Assembly (NCBI GenBank): GCA_017424665.1
Contig: JAFOYK010000145.1
Location: forward strand, 1 to 7,243
Source: Oscillospiraceae bacterium
Lineage (GTDB): Bacteria; Bacillota; Clostridia; Oscillospirales; Ruminococcaceae
DNA length: 7,243 bases
Direction: 5' to 3'
Made by a program: the position numbers and the translations under genes. The notes beneath the pieces are model-generated. The model was given only the letters and a program-made list of their open reading frames with translations, was not told where the DNA came from and searched no databases. Below are positions 1 through 5,967 of this stretch, in pieces (position 1 is the first letter of the stretch; each line of letters opens with the position of its first letter).

Positions 1-1
1 A

Positions 2-385
2 GCAGTAAACCGCTTTGGAATGGCGAAAGGTCAGATTATGATAATCTGGACCCTTTATGATTTCGGAAGGCCCTGCACCCAAAAGGAAATTTGCGACGAC
101 TGGTATGAAAACAAACAGACCATAAATTCCGCCGCAAAAAAACTTTCCGAAGAAGGAATAATCGACATTGCTCCCTCGCCGGAAAATTCCCGAGAAAAGC
201 TTCTTGTTTTTACCGAAAAAGGAAAATTTCTTGCGATGAGAACCGTAAGAAAACTTATTGAGGCGGAACGCAATGCTTTTAATGCTCTTTCCGAAGATGA
301 ACAGAACGAAACCATCCGCATAACTCAAAAATATTATGAGATACTTAAAAAAGAATTTTCAAAAATAAAAGGAGAAAACGAATGA
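2..385 (+). CDS. MarR-family winged-helix transcriptional regulator (5' end outside window)
   Basis: Probable DNA-binding repressor of its own operon, which includes the MATE pump downstream. The frame is open to the left edge (A-V-N-R-F-G before the first Met at position 20). That Met has no convincing ribosome binding site and would remove part of the N-terminal dimerisation helix, so the true start most likely lies upstream. Counting from Met20, residues 18-45 (RPCTQKEICDDW...NKQTINSAAKKL) form the helix-turn-helix, residues 46-72 (GIIDIAPSPENSREKLLVFTEKG) form the beta wing, and the rest is a charged C-terminal dimer helix. The stop overlaps the next start (ATGA), so the two genes are translationally coupled. 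The arrangement is like mepR-mepA of Staphylococcus aureus, where a MarR protein represses a MATE pump and is released by its substrates. The family call is firm; the ligand cannot be read from sequence. Confidence 0.88.
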   Translation, partial: AVNRFGMAKGQIMIIWTLYDFGRPCTQKEICDDWYENKQTINSAAKKLSEEGIIDIAPSPENSREKLLVFTEKGKFLAMRTVRKLIEAERNAFNALSEDEQNETIRITQKYYEILKKEFSKIKGENE

Positions 386-1719
386 GGATACAGCTTTGCG
401 AACATTTTGATTACAAAAAGCTTTTACGCTTTGTTTTCCCCTCTGTCGCAATGATGGTTTTCGGTTCTATCTATGGAATTGTTGACGGGCTTTTTGTTTC
501 AAACATAGTCGGAAAAACGCCCTTTGCGGCACTTAACCTTATCTACCCTTTCATCGCCGTTTTAAGCGCCTTTGGTTTTATGATCGGTGCCGGCGGAAAC
601 GCCATTGTTTCAAAAACCCTTGGCGAAGGTGAAAAAGAAAAAGCAAACCAATATTTTTCCATGCTCATCTATGTGAGCATCGTGCTCGGAATTATAATCG
701 CCGTGCTCGGAATTGCAACAGTTCGTCCTGTTTCAATTCTTCTTGGCGCAGAAGGTGAAGAAATGATTGAAAACTGCGTTATCTACGGTTCAATAATTTT
801 CGCCGGAATTCCGTTTTTCATGCTTCAGAACGCTTTCCAGATTTTCTTCATCACCGCCGAAAGACCTAATTACGGTTTTTACGTAACCGTTATTGCCGGC
901 TGCGGAAACATGGTTCTCGACTGGCTTTTCATGGCGGTTTTTGAATGGGGAATTGCCGGTGCGGCTTTGGCAACCATTGCAAGCCAGTTTATAGGTGCGC
1001 TTATTCCTACTGTTTATTTCCTAAGAAAACACAATTCCAGCCTTCTTCATCTTGGAAAAGGCCCTTTTGTCTGGAAGGTTTTCTGGAAAACCTGCACCAA
1101 CGGTTCTTCCGAATTTGTTTCAAACGTTTCTGGAAGTATTGTTGCGATGCTTTATAACTTCCAGCTTATGCGTTTTGCCGGAGAAGACGGCGTTGCCGCC
1201 TATGGCGTTCTTCTTTACGCTAACTGGATTTTTATTGCAATTCTTTTCGGTTATTCAACCGGCGCTGCACCGATAATCGGTTATCATTACGGCGCGCAGA
1301 ACCACGACGAACTTAAGAATCTTTTCAAAAAAAGCATGGTCATCATGGGAATCTGCGGGGCAACTCTTTGCGGGCTTACAATAATTTTTACAGACCCTCT
1401 TTCCGGAATTTTTGTCGGTTATGACCCGGTTCTTTTCGATATCACAAAGCGCGCCGTTCTTATAAGCGCTTTCTCTTTCCTTTTTGTAGGCTTCAACATT
1501 TTTGCTTCCAGTTTCTTCACCGCCCTTAACAACGGCCTTGTTTCCGCCGTTGTTGCCTTCTTAAGAACCGTTGTTTTCCAGGTTGCAACCGTTATTATTC
1601 TTCCGGAAATCTGGGGAATTGACGGAATCTGGTGGTCCGTTGTTGCTTCCGAACTCCTTTCCCTTTTGGTTGCTTCCGGTTGCCTCATCAAATATAAAAA
1701 CAAATATCATTACGCATAA
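382..1719 (+). CDS. MATE-family multidrug efflux transporter (MepA-like)
   Basis: Inner-membrane secondary transporter expected to export cationic drugs or metabolites in exchange for Na+ or H+. Its 445 residues fit the family (about 440-460), and two homologous halves of about six helices each are visible. Half 1 starts with LLRFVFPSVAMMVFGSIYGIVDGLFVS (residues 14-40), including the family's conserved Asp in helix 1 (D35), followed by IGAGGNAIVSKTLGEG (68-83). Half 2 includes GSSEFVSNVSGSIVAMLYNFQLM (241-263) and the signature APIIGYHYGAQN (296-307). GIAGAALATI (190-199) is also typical. The start is set by AAGGAG at 369-374, 7 nt before the ATG, and overlaps the end of the MarR gene. The protein ends with a basic tail (KYKNKYHYA), and a terminator follows 4 nt after the stop. 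The substrate is unknown; co-transcription with MarR suggests drug-inducible expression. Confidence 0.95.
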   Translation: MRIQLCEHFDYKKLLRFVFPSVAMMVFGSIYGIVDGLFVSNIVGKTPFAALNLIYPFIAVLSAFGFMIGAGGNAIVSKTLGEGEKEKANQYFSMLIYVSIVLGIIIAVLGIATVRPVSILLGAEGEEMIENCVIYGSIIFAGIPFFMLQNAFQIFFITAERPNYGFYVTVIAGCGNMVLDWLFMAVFEWGIAGAALATIASQFIGALIPTVYFLRKHNSSLLHLGKGPFVWKVFWKTCTNGSSEFVSNVSGSIVAMLYNFQLMRFAGEDGVAAYGVLLYANWIFIAILFGYSTGAAPIIGYHYGAQNHDELKNLFKKSMVIMGICGATLCGLTIIFTDPLSGIFVGYDPVLFDITKRAVLISAFSFLFVGFNIFASSFFTALNNGLVSAVVAFLRTVVFQVATVIILPEIWGIDGIWWSVVASELLSLLVASGCLIKYKNKYHYA

Positions 1720-1723
1720 AACG

Positions 1724-1754
1724 AAAAAAGAGAGCCGCAAGGCTCTCTTTTTTT
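1724..1754 (+). terminator. Rho-independent terminator of the marR-MATE operon (bidirectional)
   Basis: GAGAGCC (1730-1736), a GCAA tetraloop, and GGCTCTC (1741-1747) form a 7-bp stem that A-T pairs can extend, followed by seven T (1748-1754). It begins 4 nt after the MATE stop. On the opposite strand the same stem is followed by six T, so it can also stop transcripts arriving from the minus-strand operon. Confidence 0.9.
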
Positions 1755-1768
1755 GTTTGCTTTATAAA

Positions 1769-1817
1769 CGGCAAAGCTCCGTTGTCTTGCGGTAACAACG
1801 GAGCTTTGTCGCTTTTT
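1769..1817. terminator. Second long hairpin between the convergent operons
   Basis: A perfect 14-bp stem (1772-1785 with 1795-1808) extends to 17 pairs with one G-U at 1769-1785/1795-1811, around a 9-nt loop. It is followed by C and five T on the plus strand. On the minus strand the bases after the stem are only moderately T-rich (TTTATAAAGC), so there it is a weaker intrinsic terminator, although it lies 41 nt past the end of the minus-strand operon. It probably acts with the hairpin at 1724-1754 to insulate the two operons. Confidence 0.7.
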
Positions 1818-1851
1818 GGAAAGGAAAAAGATATGAAAGTTAAGATAAATG

Positions 1852-4359
1852 TCAGATTTTTTTGCGGAGAAGAATTACAACGGTGATTGCCGCAAGCCAG
1901 AACATCTGGAAACCAAGGAGAACATACATCGCAAGGTCTCTTATATTTCCGGTGAAAAGGAAAATTGTAACAAGAATAAATCCGAGGATTATTCCGATCA
2001 TTTCGAGAAGGGCGGCGGCAAAGGAAGACTGTCTTATGATTCCGCAGCAGTTGAGCATATCGGAAAGAGCGAAAAGGCTTCCGTCATAAACAGCGGCCGC
2101 CGGAGCGCTTTCTCTTTCTTCGGTGAGTTCAGCGCATTTCTGCTGATATTTGGAAGAAAGAAGGTTGAGCTGGCTTTCGGGATATCCGAAGATCTGGCCG
2201 AGCTTTTTAGTGGTGATGTTAGGGTCGCTGCAGTTGATAACAAGGCGAACTCCGCGTTCCGCCATAATTCCGAGGGAACGGTAAACTTCTCTGTCTGCGT
2301 GATAGCTGAGAACGAACATTGCGGTAAGTTCGCCGCTGTTTGCAAGGTAAAGAATGTCTTTTCCGCTGCCTACGTATTTATTTTCATAATCATGGGAAGG
2401 AATATCGATTCCGTGGTTGATCATAAGTTCGCGGTTACCGATGAGAACCCGTTTTCCGCCAACCCAGGCGGAAAGTCCCATTCCGTCTTCGTAGATTATG
2501 GTATCGACAGGTTTAAGGAGCTTTTTATCGCCCTGAACAACGTTAAGGAAAATGCTTCCGAGGGTGCTTCTGGTGCTGCAGATTACGGAAGCAGCATCGA
2601 GAATCGCTTCATCGATTCTTCCCTGAGAGAAAGTTTTGATTCCGTGAAGAACAATGCTTCCCTCCGGGAAAAGCTGTTCAATATCGAGAAGGACGGAATC
2701 GGTTTCCGCAAAGGTTTCTGCGGTGTATCCGCCGGTAAGCATGCTTCCTTCTTCGTTAAGAGCACAGCAGGAACGGAATACAGGAAGGGAGCCCGCAATT
2801 GTTGCGGAGAACGGAGCAGCTACACAAAGAATTGCCGCAAAACCGGTTATTGCGTCGGAAACTCTTCCGGTGAGAAGGAAAGCGATCACTCCAACAAGAA
2901 TGGAACAAAGGAAAACTATCGGAGCAACGATTCTTGCAATGCTTTCGGTCGCGTCGTCACGGTAGGAAAGTTCAAGGAAACGGGTGAAGAATTTTGCTTT
3001 TGCGCTGGTGCAGAAACGCGGGGTTTCGTCACGCTGGCCGGTAAGTTCCCTTGCAAGTTCTCTGTTTCTTACCGGAAGAAGAGAAGATTTTCCTTTTCCT
3101 GTGGTAAGAACTTCAAAATTGTTTTTGATTCTTGCGGCGGAAAGAAGTTTTCCGACTGTGTTGAAGAAAAGGCCAAGAATAGTAATCGGGAAGAAAAGGT
3201 TTTCGCCGCCGGGGCTCATTGCGGAAGGATCTGCAATGAAGGAAACACCGAGAGCCGCCGCACCGATTACGGAGCAGGTTGCGAAAGTATCGTTTCCCGC
3301 GCGGAATCTTACAAGAGAAAGAAGTCCTCCGCCAACGGCAACGTGGCAGGTAAGAGCGGCAATGCAAACTATCGCAAGATTGATTATCGGGAAAACGATT
3401 CCGGATTTTTCAAAAGAGAATGCATCCGGAAGAGCGTAACCGAGCATTGGAGAAAGACAAAGAGCAAGGCTTCCAAAGAAGAGGATGAAAATGATTATCG
3501 CTCTTATAACAAGTCCGGTAAACTGGGCGGAAAGATTTTTCTCAACCGCTTCTTTCTGAGATTCATTTTCGTAATCATCAGGATCGTCGTCTTCCGGCTC
3601 ATGCATATCCTGCATAAGCTTTTTGGCGATTTCTTCGTTGCTTTGTTCAGAGAATTTATTCTTGACCGGTTCCTTTTCAGGAATTTCGGGAATATGTATC
3701 TCCTGGTTTGTGGGTTCCGCAACGTTTTTCATGAATTCCGCAACTTTATCGTGGCGTTTTTCAACGAATTCTTTATAAAGATCGCGGTTATCGGAACTTG
3801 TAAGGTCGGTTTTTTCCTTAGCCGCTTTTGCAGCCGCAAAACCGACAACAACCTCGGAAGGAACTTTTTCTTCCGCTTTTTCCTCTTTAGCTTCAACCGG
3901 TTTCGTTTCTTCTTCCGGCTTTGAAGCTTTTTCAAGGTCTTTAAGCTGTTCTTCGGTGTGGATTGTGAAATCTTTCGGGACGAAACCGTTGATTTTCTCT
4001 TTTACGGTTTCGTGAGCCGGAACAGTGTTAACTTTGGAGGAAATGCTTTCCTCTTTCTGCTTTTTGGTTTTCTTTTCGTTTTTCCAGGTTGCCGCACCAA
4101 AATACTGCGAAAGAGTATCGTCCACCTGGATCGTTCTGGTGGTTATGGGTTCCTCTTTGAATTTTTTTGTATAAGTCGGAGCTTCCAGAGTTTTTTCTTC
4201 TTCCGGTTTGGCGTTTTTCTGACGCATCTCAAAAAAATCGCCTTTTTGTTCCGAATGGTCTTTTTTTGTTTCTGAAACGGTTGATTTTTCGGCGCCGTTT
4301 TCTTTCTTGCGCCTGATCTCTTCGAGAATGTCATCAACCGAATAGCCGTTTCCTGCCAT
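1852..4359 (-). CDS. P1B-type ATPase-like membrane protein with degenerate catalytic motifs and a long charged N-terminus
   Basis: This 835-residue protein has no closely recognised family member. Residues 1-280 are Lys/Glu-rich, probably disordered and cytosolic, with a DDIL motif (YSVDDILEEI, 6-15) and an acidic stretch (254-268). Eight predicted helices follow, at about 281-307, 319-342, 358-376, 386-406, 474-498, 501-526, 782-803 and 809-831, which is the P1B heavy-metal ATPase plan. After helix 6, the sequence up to SVLLD (555-559) tracks the P1B stretch from CPC to DKTGT. However, CPC is replaced by CVA (512-514), DKTGT by DIEQL (D559 kept), the SEHP motif is lost, TGD reads CSD (710-712), and GDGxND reads YDGSLF (758-763). 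Only about 65 residues lie between helices 4 and 5, where an A-domain of roughly 110 with TGES should be. The nucleotide-loop glycines (GMGLSAWVGGKRVLIGN, 626-642) remain. ATP-driven transport looks unlikely; a sensor, scaffold or regulatory role is inference. An AAGGGGAAC-type ribosome site precedes the ATG. It is the last gene of the padR-rlmB operon. Confidence 0.85.
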   Translation of the reverse strand: MAGNGYSVDDILEEIRRKKENGAEKSTVSETKKDHSEQKGDFFEMRQKNAKPEEEKTLEAPTYTKKFKEEPITTRTIQVDDTLSQYFGAATWKNEKKTKKQKEESISSKVNTVPAHETVKEKINGFVPKDFTIHTEEQLKDLEKASKPEEETKPVEAKEEKAEEKVPSEVVVGFAAAKAAKEKTDLTSSDNRDLYKEFVEKRHDKVAEFMKNVAEPTNQEIHIPEIPEKEPVKNKFSEQSNEEIAKKLMQDMHEPEDDDPDDYENESQKEAVEKNLSAQFTGLVIRAIIIFILFFGSLALCLSPMLGYALPDAFSFEKSGIVFPIINLAIVCIAALTCHVAVGGGLLSLVRFRAGNDTFATCSVIGAAALGVSFIADPSAMSPGGENLFFPITILGLFFNTVGKLLSAARIKNNFEVLTTGKGKSSLLPVRNRELARELTGQRDETPRFCTSAKAKFFTRFLELSYRDDATESIARIVAPIVFLCSILVGVIAFLLTGRVSDAITGFAAILCVAAPFSATIAGSLPVFRSCCALNEEGSMLTGGYTAETFAETDSVLLDIEQLFPEGSIVLHGIKTFSQGRIDEAILDAASVICSTRSTLGSIFLNVVQGDKKLLKPVDTIIYEDGMGLSAWVGGKRVLIGNRELMINHGIDIPSHDYENKYVGSGKDILYLANSGELTAMFVLSYHADREVYRSLGIMAERGVRLVINCSDPNITTKKLGQIFGYPESQLNLLSSKYQQKCAELTEERESAPAAAVYDGSLFALSDMLNCCGIIRQSSFAAALLEMIGIILGFILVTIFLFTGNIRDLAMYVLLGFQMFWLAAITVVILLRKKI

Positions 4360-4398
4360 TTCGTTCCCCTTCCCTTTTATTATATTTCCATGAAAGAA

Positions 4399-5180
4399 TT
4401 ATCTTGCTTTGATTCCAAGACGCTGTCTTGCAACTTCGTACATCATTACAGAAGCCGCAACGGAAGCGTTGAGCGATTCGATTTTTCCGCGCATAGGAAG
4501 AGAAACAACGAAATCGCATTTTTCTTAACAAGGCGGCTTACGCCTTCGCCTTCAGCGCCTACAACAAGTCCGATGGCGCCGGAAAGATCTGCGGACCAAA
4601 GTGCTTCGCCATCCATATCCGCGCCGAAGATCCAGACACCGCGTTCTTTAAGTTCATCAATGGTTCTTGCAATGTTGGTAACTCTTGCAACCGGAACGTA
4701 TTCGACCGCACCGACAGAGGTTTTTGCAACAACATAGTTAAGGCCGACGCTTCTGCGTTTCGGAATGATTACGCCGTGTGCGCCGCAGCATTCTGCGGTT
4801 CTGATGACTGCGCCGAGGTTATGACCGTCTTCAAGACCGTCGGCAATGATGATGAATGGCGGTTCGCCTCTTTCTTCCGCAAGAGCGAAGATTTCATCAA
4901 CGGTTGCATATTTATGTGCGGCGGCCATTGCAAGAACGCCCTGGGCATTTGCGCCGGCGGCAAGTTCATCGATTTTGACCGGTGCAACTTCTTTTACGGG
5001 AATTCCGGCTTCTTTTGCCATTGCATAAAGCTTGCCGAGATTGGTCGCGCCTTTTGCGACCATGATTTTATCGATTTCTCTTCCGGATTTGATTGCTTCG
5101 ATTACGGCATTTCTTCCGCAGATTTTATCTTTATCCGCTTCGTTTTCGCGGATTTCATCTTTTTCTTTGAATTTATCCAT
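4399..5180 (-). CDS. rlmB: 23S rRNA (guanosine-2'-O-)-methyltransferase RlmB, interrupted by a -1 frameshift near the 3' end
   Basis: SPOUT-class enzyme that uses S-adenosylmethionine to methylate the 2'-OH of a guanosine in 23S rRNA domain V (G2251 in E. coli numbering), in the cytoplasm during ribosome assembly. The small substrate-binding domain starts at [11 protein letters not shown] (20-30). SPOUT motif 1 is [17 protein letters not shown] (114-130) with the key Asn, and motif 2 is [16 protein letters not shown] (203-218). In the uninterrupted frame the protein stops at 4446 after an unrelated tail, at 244 residues. If one A is restored in the run at 4519-4523, the frame continues as [10 protein letters not shown], then IESLNAS and YEVARQR, which is motif 3, and stops at 4399-4401 with 260 residues, the usual size. 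As read, the enzyme lacks the knot and cofactor-binding end and would be inactive. It starts 3 bp after padR; its AAGGAA ribosome site lies inside the padR end, implying coupling. TrmH-family relatives include thiostrepton-resistance methylases, but this one matches RlmB. Confidence 0.9.
4519..4523 (-). other. Frameshift site in rlmB (A5 run)
   Basis: On the minus strand the frame reads GTT AAG AAA AAT GCG. One extra A, or a -1 slip, gives GTT AAG AAA AAA TGC GAT and restores the conserved SPOUT motif 3. The in-frame heptamer is G-AAA-AAT, not a canonical X-XXY-YYZ slippery site, and five A are short for transcriptional slippage. A sequencing or assembly indel, or a real one-base deletion, is more likely than programmed frameshifting. 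Confidence 0.85.
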
Positions 5181-5183
5181 ATT

Positions 5184-5519
5184 TTATTCTTCCTTCATCA
5201 AAGTTGAAATATTCACAACGGTCTCGATCCAATAATCGCGCAGCTGTTCGTTTATTTTAGTGCCTTTCGCAGTGCGCACATAGTATTTTCTGGGTTTGCC
5301 TTCGGACATATCCCATTCGCTTTTGAGTAATCCCTGGCTTTCAAGCCTTCGGAGAAGCGGATAGAGAGTATTTCCGTCCACCGGAACCCCTTTTTCGGTC
5401 AATTCCTGACCCAGAGAATAGCCGTATTTGGGGGAGGAAAGCTGATTTAAAACGCCCAGAACAACAGTTCCGCGGCGAAGTTCCGACACAAAACCGGAAA
5501 TAATTTCGTCATCGCTCAA
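5184..5519 (-). CDS. Short PadR-family transcriptional regulator
   Basis: Probable ligand-responsive repressor, 111 residues, the size of the compact PadR subfamily with a winged helix plus one C-terminal dimer helix. LRRGTVVLGVLNQL (14-27), KYGYSLGQEL (31-40) and GNTLYPLLRRLESQGLL (49-65) are the hallmark PadR segments, and the wing follows (SEWDMSEGKPRKYYVRTAKG, 67-86). The C-terminal helix ends LMKEE. The start is TTG at 5517-5519: it lies 7 nt from a very strong AGGAGGTG, and the nearby ATG at 5510-5512 is out of frame. The gene heads an operon with rlmB and the ATPase-like gene. PadR proteins usually repress their own operon and often an adjacent membrane protein in response to small molecules; the inducer here is unknown. 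Confidence 0.93.
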   Translation of the reverse strand: MSDDEIISGFVSELRRGTVVLGVLNQLSSPKYGYSLGQELTEKGVPVDGNTLYPLLRRLESQGLLKSEWDMSEGKPRKYYVRTAKGTKINEQLRDYWIETVVNISTLMKEE

Positions 5520-5685
5520 ATTTCCCCACCTCCTGAATAAAACGGATTTTTTGGCTTAAATAAGCCATTTTTTGATAGTGATATCAGCAAGAAAACGGCA
5601 ATTTTTCGCTGTTTTCTATTTTTCCGGAACAAAAAACACCGTTTTTTCGGTTTTCTTTTTCCGGATTTTTCTATATTTCTATCCA
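5520..5685 (-). other. AT-rich, hairpin-containing 5' leader of the padR operon
   Basis: No gene is seen here. From the predicted start of transcription near 5685 there are about 165 nt before the TTG. They contain three inverted repeats: 5631-5637/5641-5647 (7 bp, 3-nt gap), 5590-5599/5608-5617 (10 pairs with one G-U, loop of 8), and 5553-5558/5561-5566 (palindrome GGCTTA-AA-TAAGCC), the last about 19 nt before the Shine-Dalgarno site. TTTTTCCGGA occurs twice (5619-5628 and 5656-5665). In the padR direction none of the hairpins is followed by a good U tract, so attenuation is not obvious. In the plus direction the hairpins at 5553 and 5590 are followed by T5-T6 and could stop antisense transcription. 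No known riboswitch was recognised. Confidence 0.5.
5527..5534 (-). promoter_or_regulatory. Strong Shine-Dalgarno site setting the TTG start of padR
   Basis: AGGAGGTG on the minus strand, with a 7-nt spacer to the TTG codon at 5517-5519. It is the best ribosome site in the window and justifies the non-ATG start. Confidence 0.88.
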
Positions 5686-5691
5686 GTTCCG

Positions 5692-5721
5692 ATTATACTG
5701 TATAACTAACTATGTTGTCAA
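5692..5721 (-). promoter_or_regulatory. Sigma-A type promoter of the padR-rlmB-ATPase-like operon
   Basis: On the minus strand TTGACA (5716-5721) and TATAAT (5692-5697) are both perfect consensus hexamers, 18 bp apart, with AT-rich DNA upstream that could act as an UP element. Transcription would begin near 5685. A PadR operator would be expected over this element, but no clean dyad was found in the spacer. Confidence 0.85.
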
Positions 5722-5754
5722 GTCTATATTAAAAATATTTTTAAAATAATTTTG

Positions 5755-5818
5755 TTTAACCTCATTGTTAATTATAATCATTTTTATTTAACTTTATTGT
5801 TAATTCAAATGATTTTAA
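5755..5818. repeat. Tandem pair of 32-bp direct repeats, each with a TTAAC-N6-GTTAA dyad
   Basis: Copy 1 (5755-5786) and copy 2 (5787-5818) match at 26 of 32 bases. Each contains a 16-bp inverted repeat TTAAC-N6-GTTAA (5756-5771 and 5788-5803) followed by ATT-n-n-AAT. A 32-bp period is close to three helical turns, so two bound proteins would lie on the same DNA face. The dyads lie about 70-85 and 100-120 bp upstream of the predicted padR start, a typical activator position. They contain the half-site TTGTTAA known from clostridial Rex operators, but not the full Rex palindrome. The binding protein is unknown. Confidence 0.65.
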
Positions 5819-5850
5819 AAATAAAATACTGTGTGCCGCACGAATATACT

Positions 5851-5896
5851 AAAAAACGGGCAGAATAGGGGTTTCCCCTACCCTGCCCGTTTTTTT
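5851..5896 (-). terminator. Long bidirectional Rho-independent terminator after the ygfK-like gene
   Basis: A 13-bp outer stem (5851-5863 with 5883-5895, including A-T pairs) and a 6-bp inner stem TAGGGG/CCCCTA (5866-5871/5875-5880) with a TTT loop are separated by a 2x2 mismatch. T runs stand on both sides: six T for minus-strand transcripts, seven T for plus. It lies about 72 nt past the stop of the YgfK-like gene and isolates it from the padR promoter region. The stretch 5897-5967 holds no gene, only a 10-bp palindrome TCAGCGCTGA (5925-5934). Confidence 0.93.
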
Positions 5897-5967
5897 GCGG
5901 ATTTTTATTGAATTTTAAAGGTTTTCAGCGCTGATGAAATCGCGTTTTTTTGGCTTATTTATGCGGT

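Noticed and set aside
1833..1886. Short plus-strand ORF (17 residues, MKVKINVRFF...) after a GGAAAGG-type site
   Set aside because: It overlaps the end of the minus-strand gene, has no promoter, and follows two terminator hairpins. The purine-rich stretch is probably chance.
1849..3924. A 691-codon open frame on the plus strand, opposite the ATPase-like gene
   Set aside because: Its codons are in exact register with the minus-strand gene, so stops could appear only where that gene uses TTA, CTA or TCA, which this genome avoids. The translation is low-complexity, with no domains or plausible ribosome site; the minus strand has clear membrane helices and P1B homology.
4519..4523. Programmed -1 ribosomal frameshifting in rlmB
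   Set aside because: The in-frame heptamer is G-AAA-AAT, which does not fit the X-XXY-YYZ rule, and such recoding is not known to me for RlmB. An indel is the simpler explanation.
4776..5207. A 143-codon plus-strand open frame opposite rlmB
   Set aside because: Antisense shadow in register with rlmB, explained by the same codon bias; the minus-strand protein has clear SPOUT motifs.
5755..5818. Rex (redox) operator
   Set aside because: The half-site TTGTTAA occurs in each repeat, but the matching TTAACAA half four bases away is absent.
5755..5818. CRISPR array or attachment site
   Set aside because: Only two directly abutting copies, no spacers, no cas genes, no integrase and no tRNA gene nearby.
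5945..5956. TTTTTTGGCTTA shared with 5547-5558
   Set aside because: A 12-base AT-rich word occurring twice in AT-rich gaps; the second copy lacks the TAAGCC arm, so no shared structure is supported.
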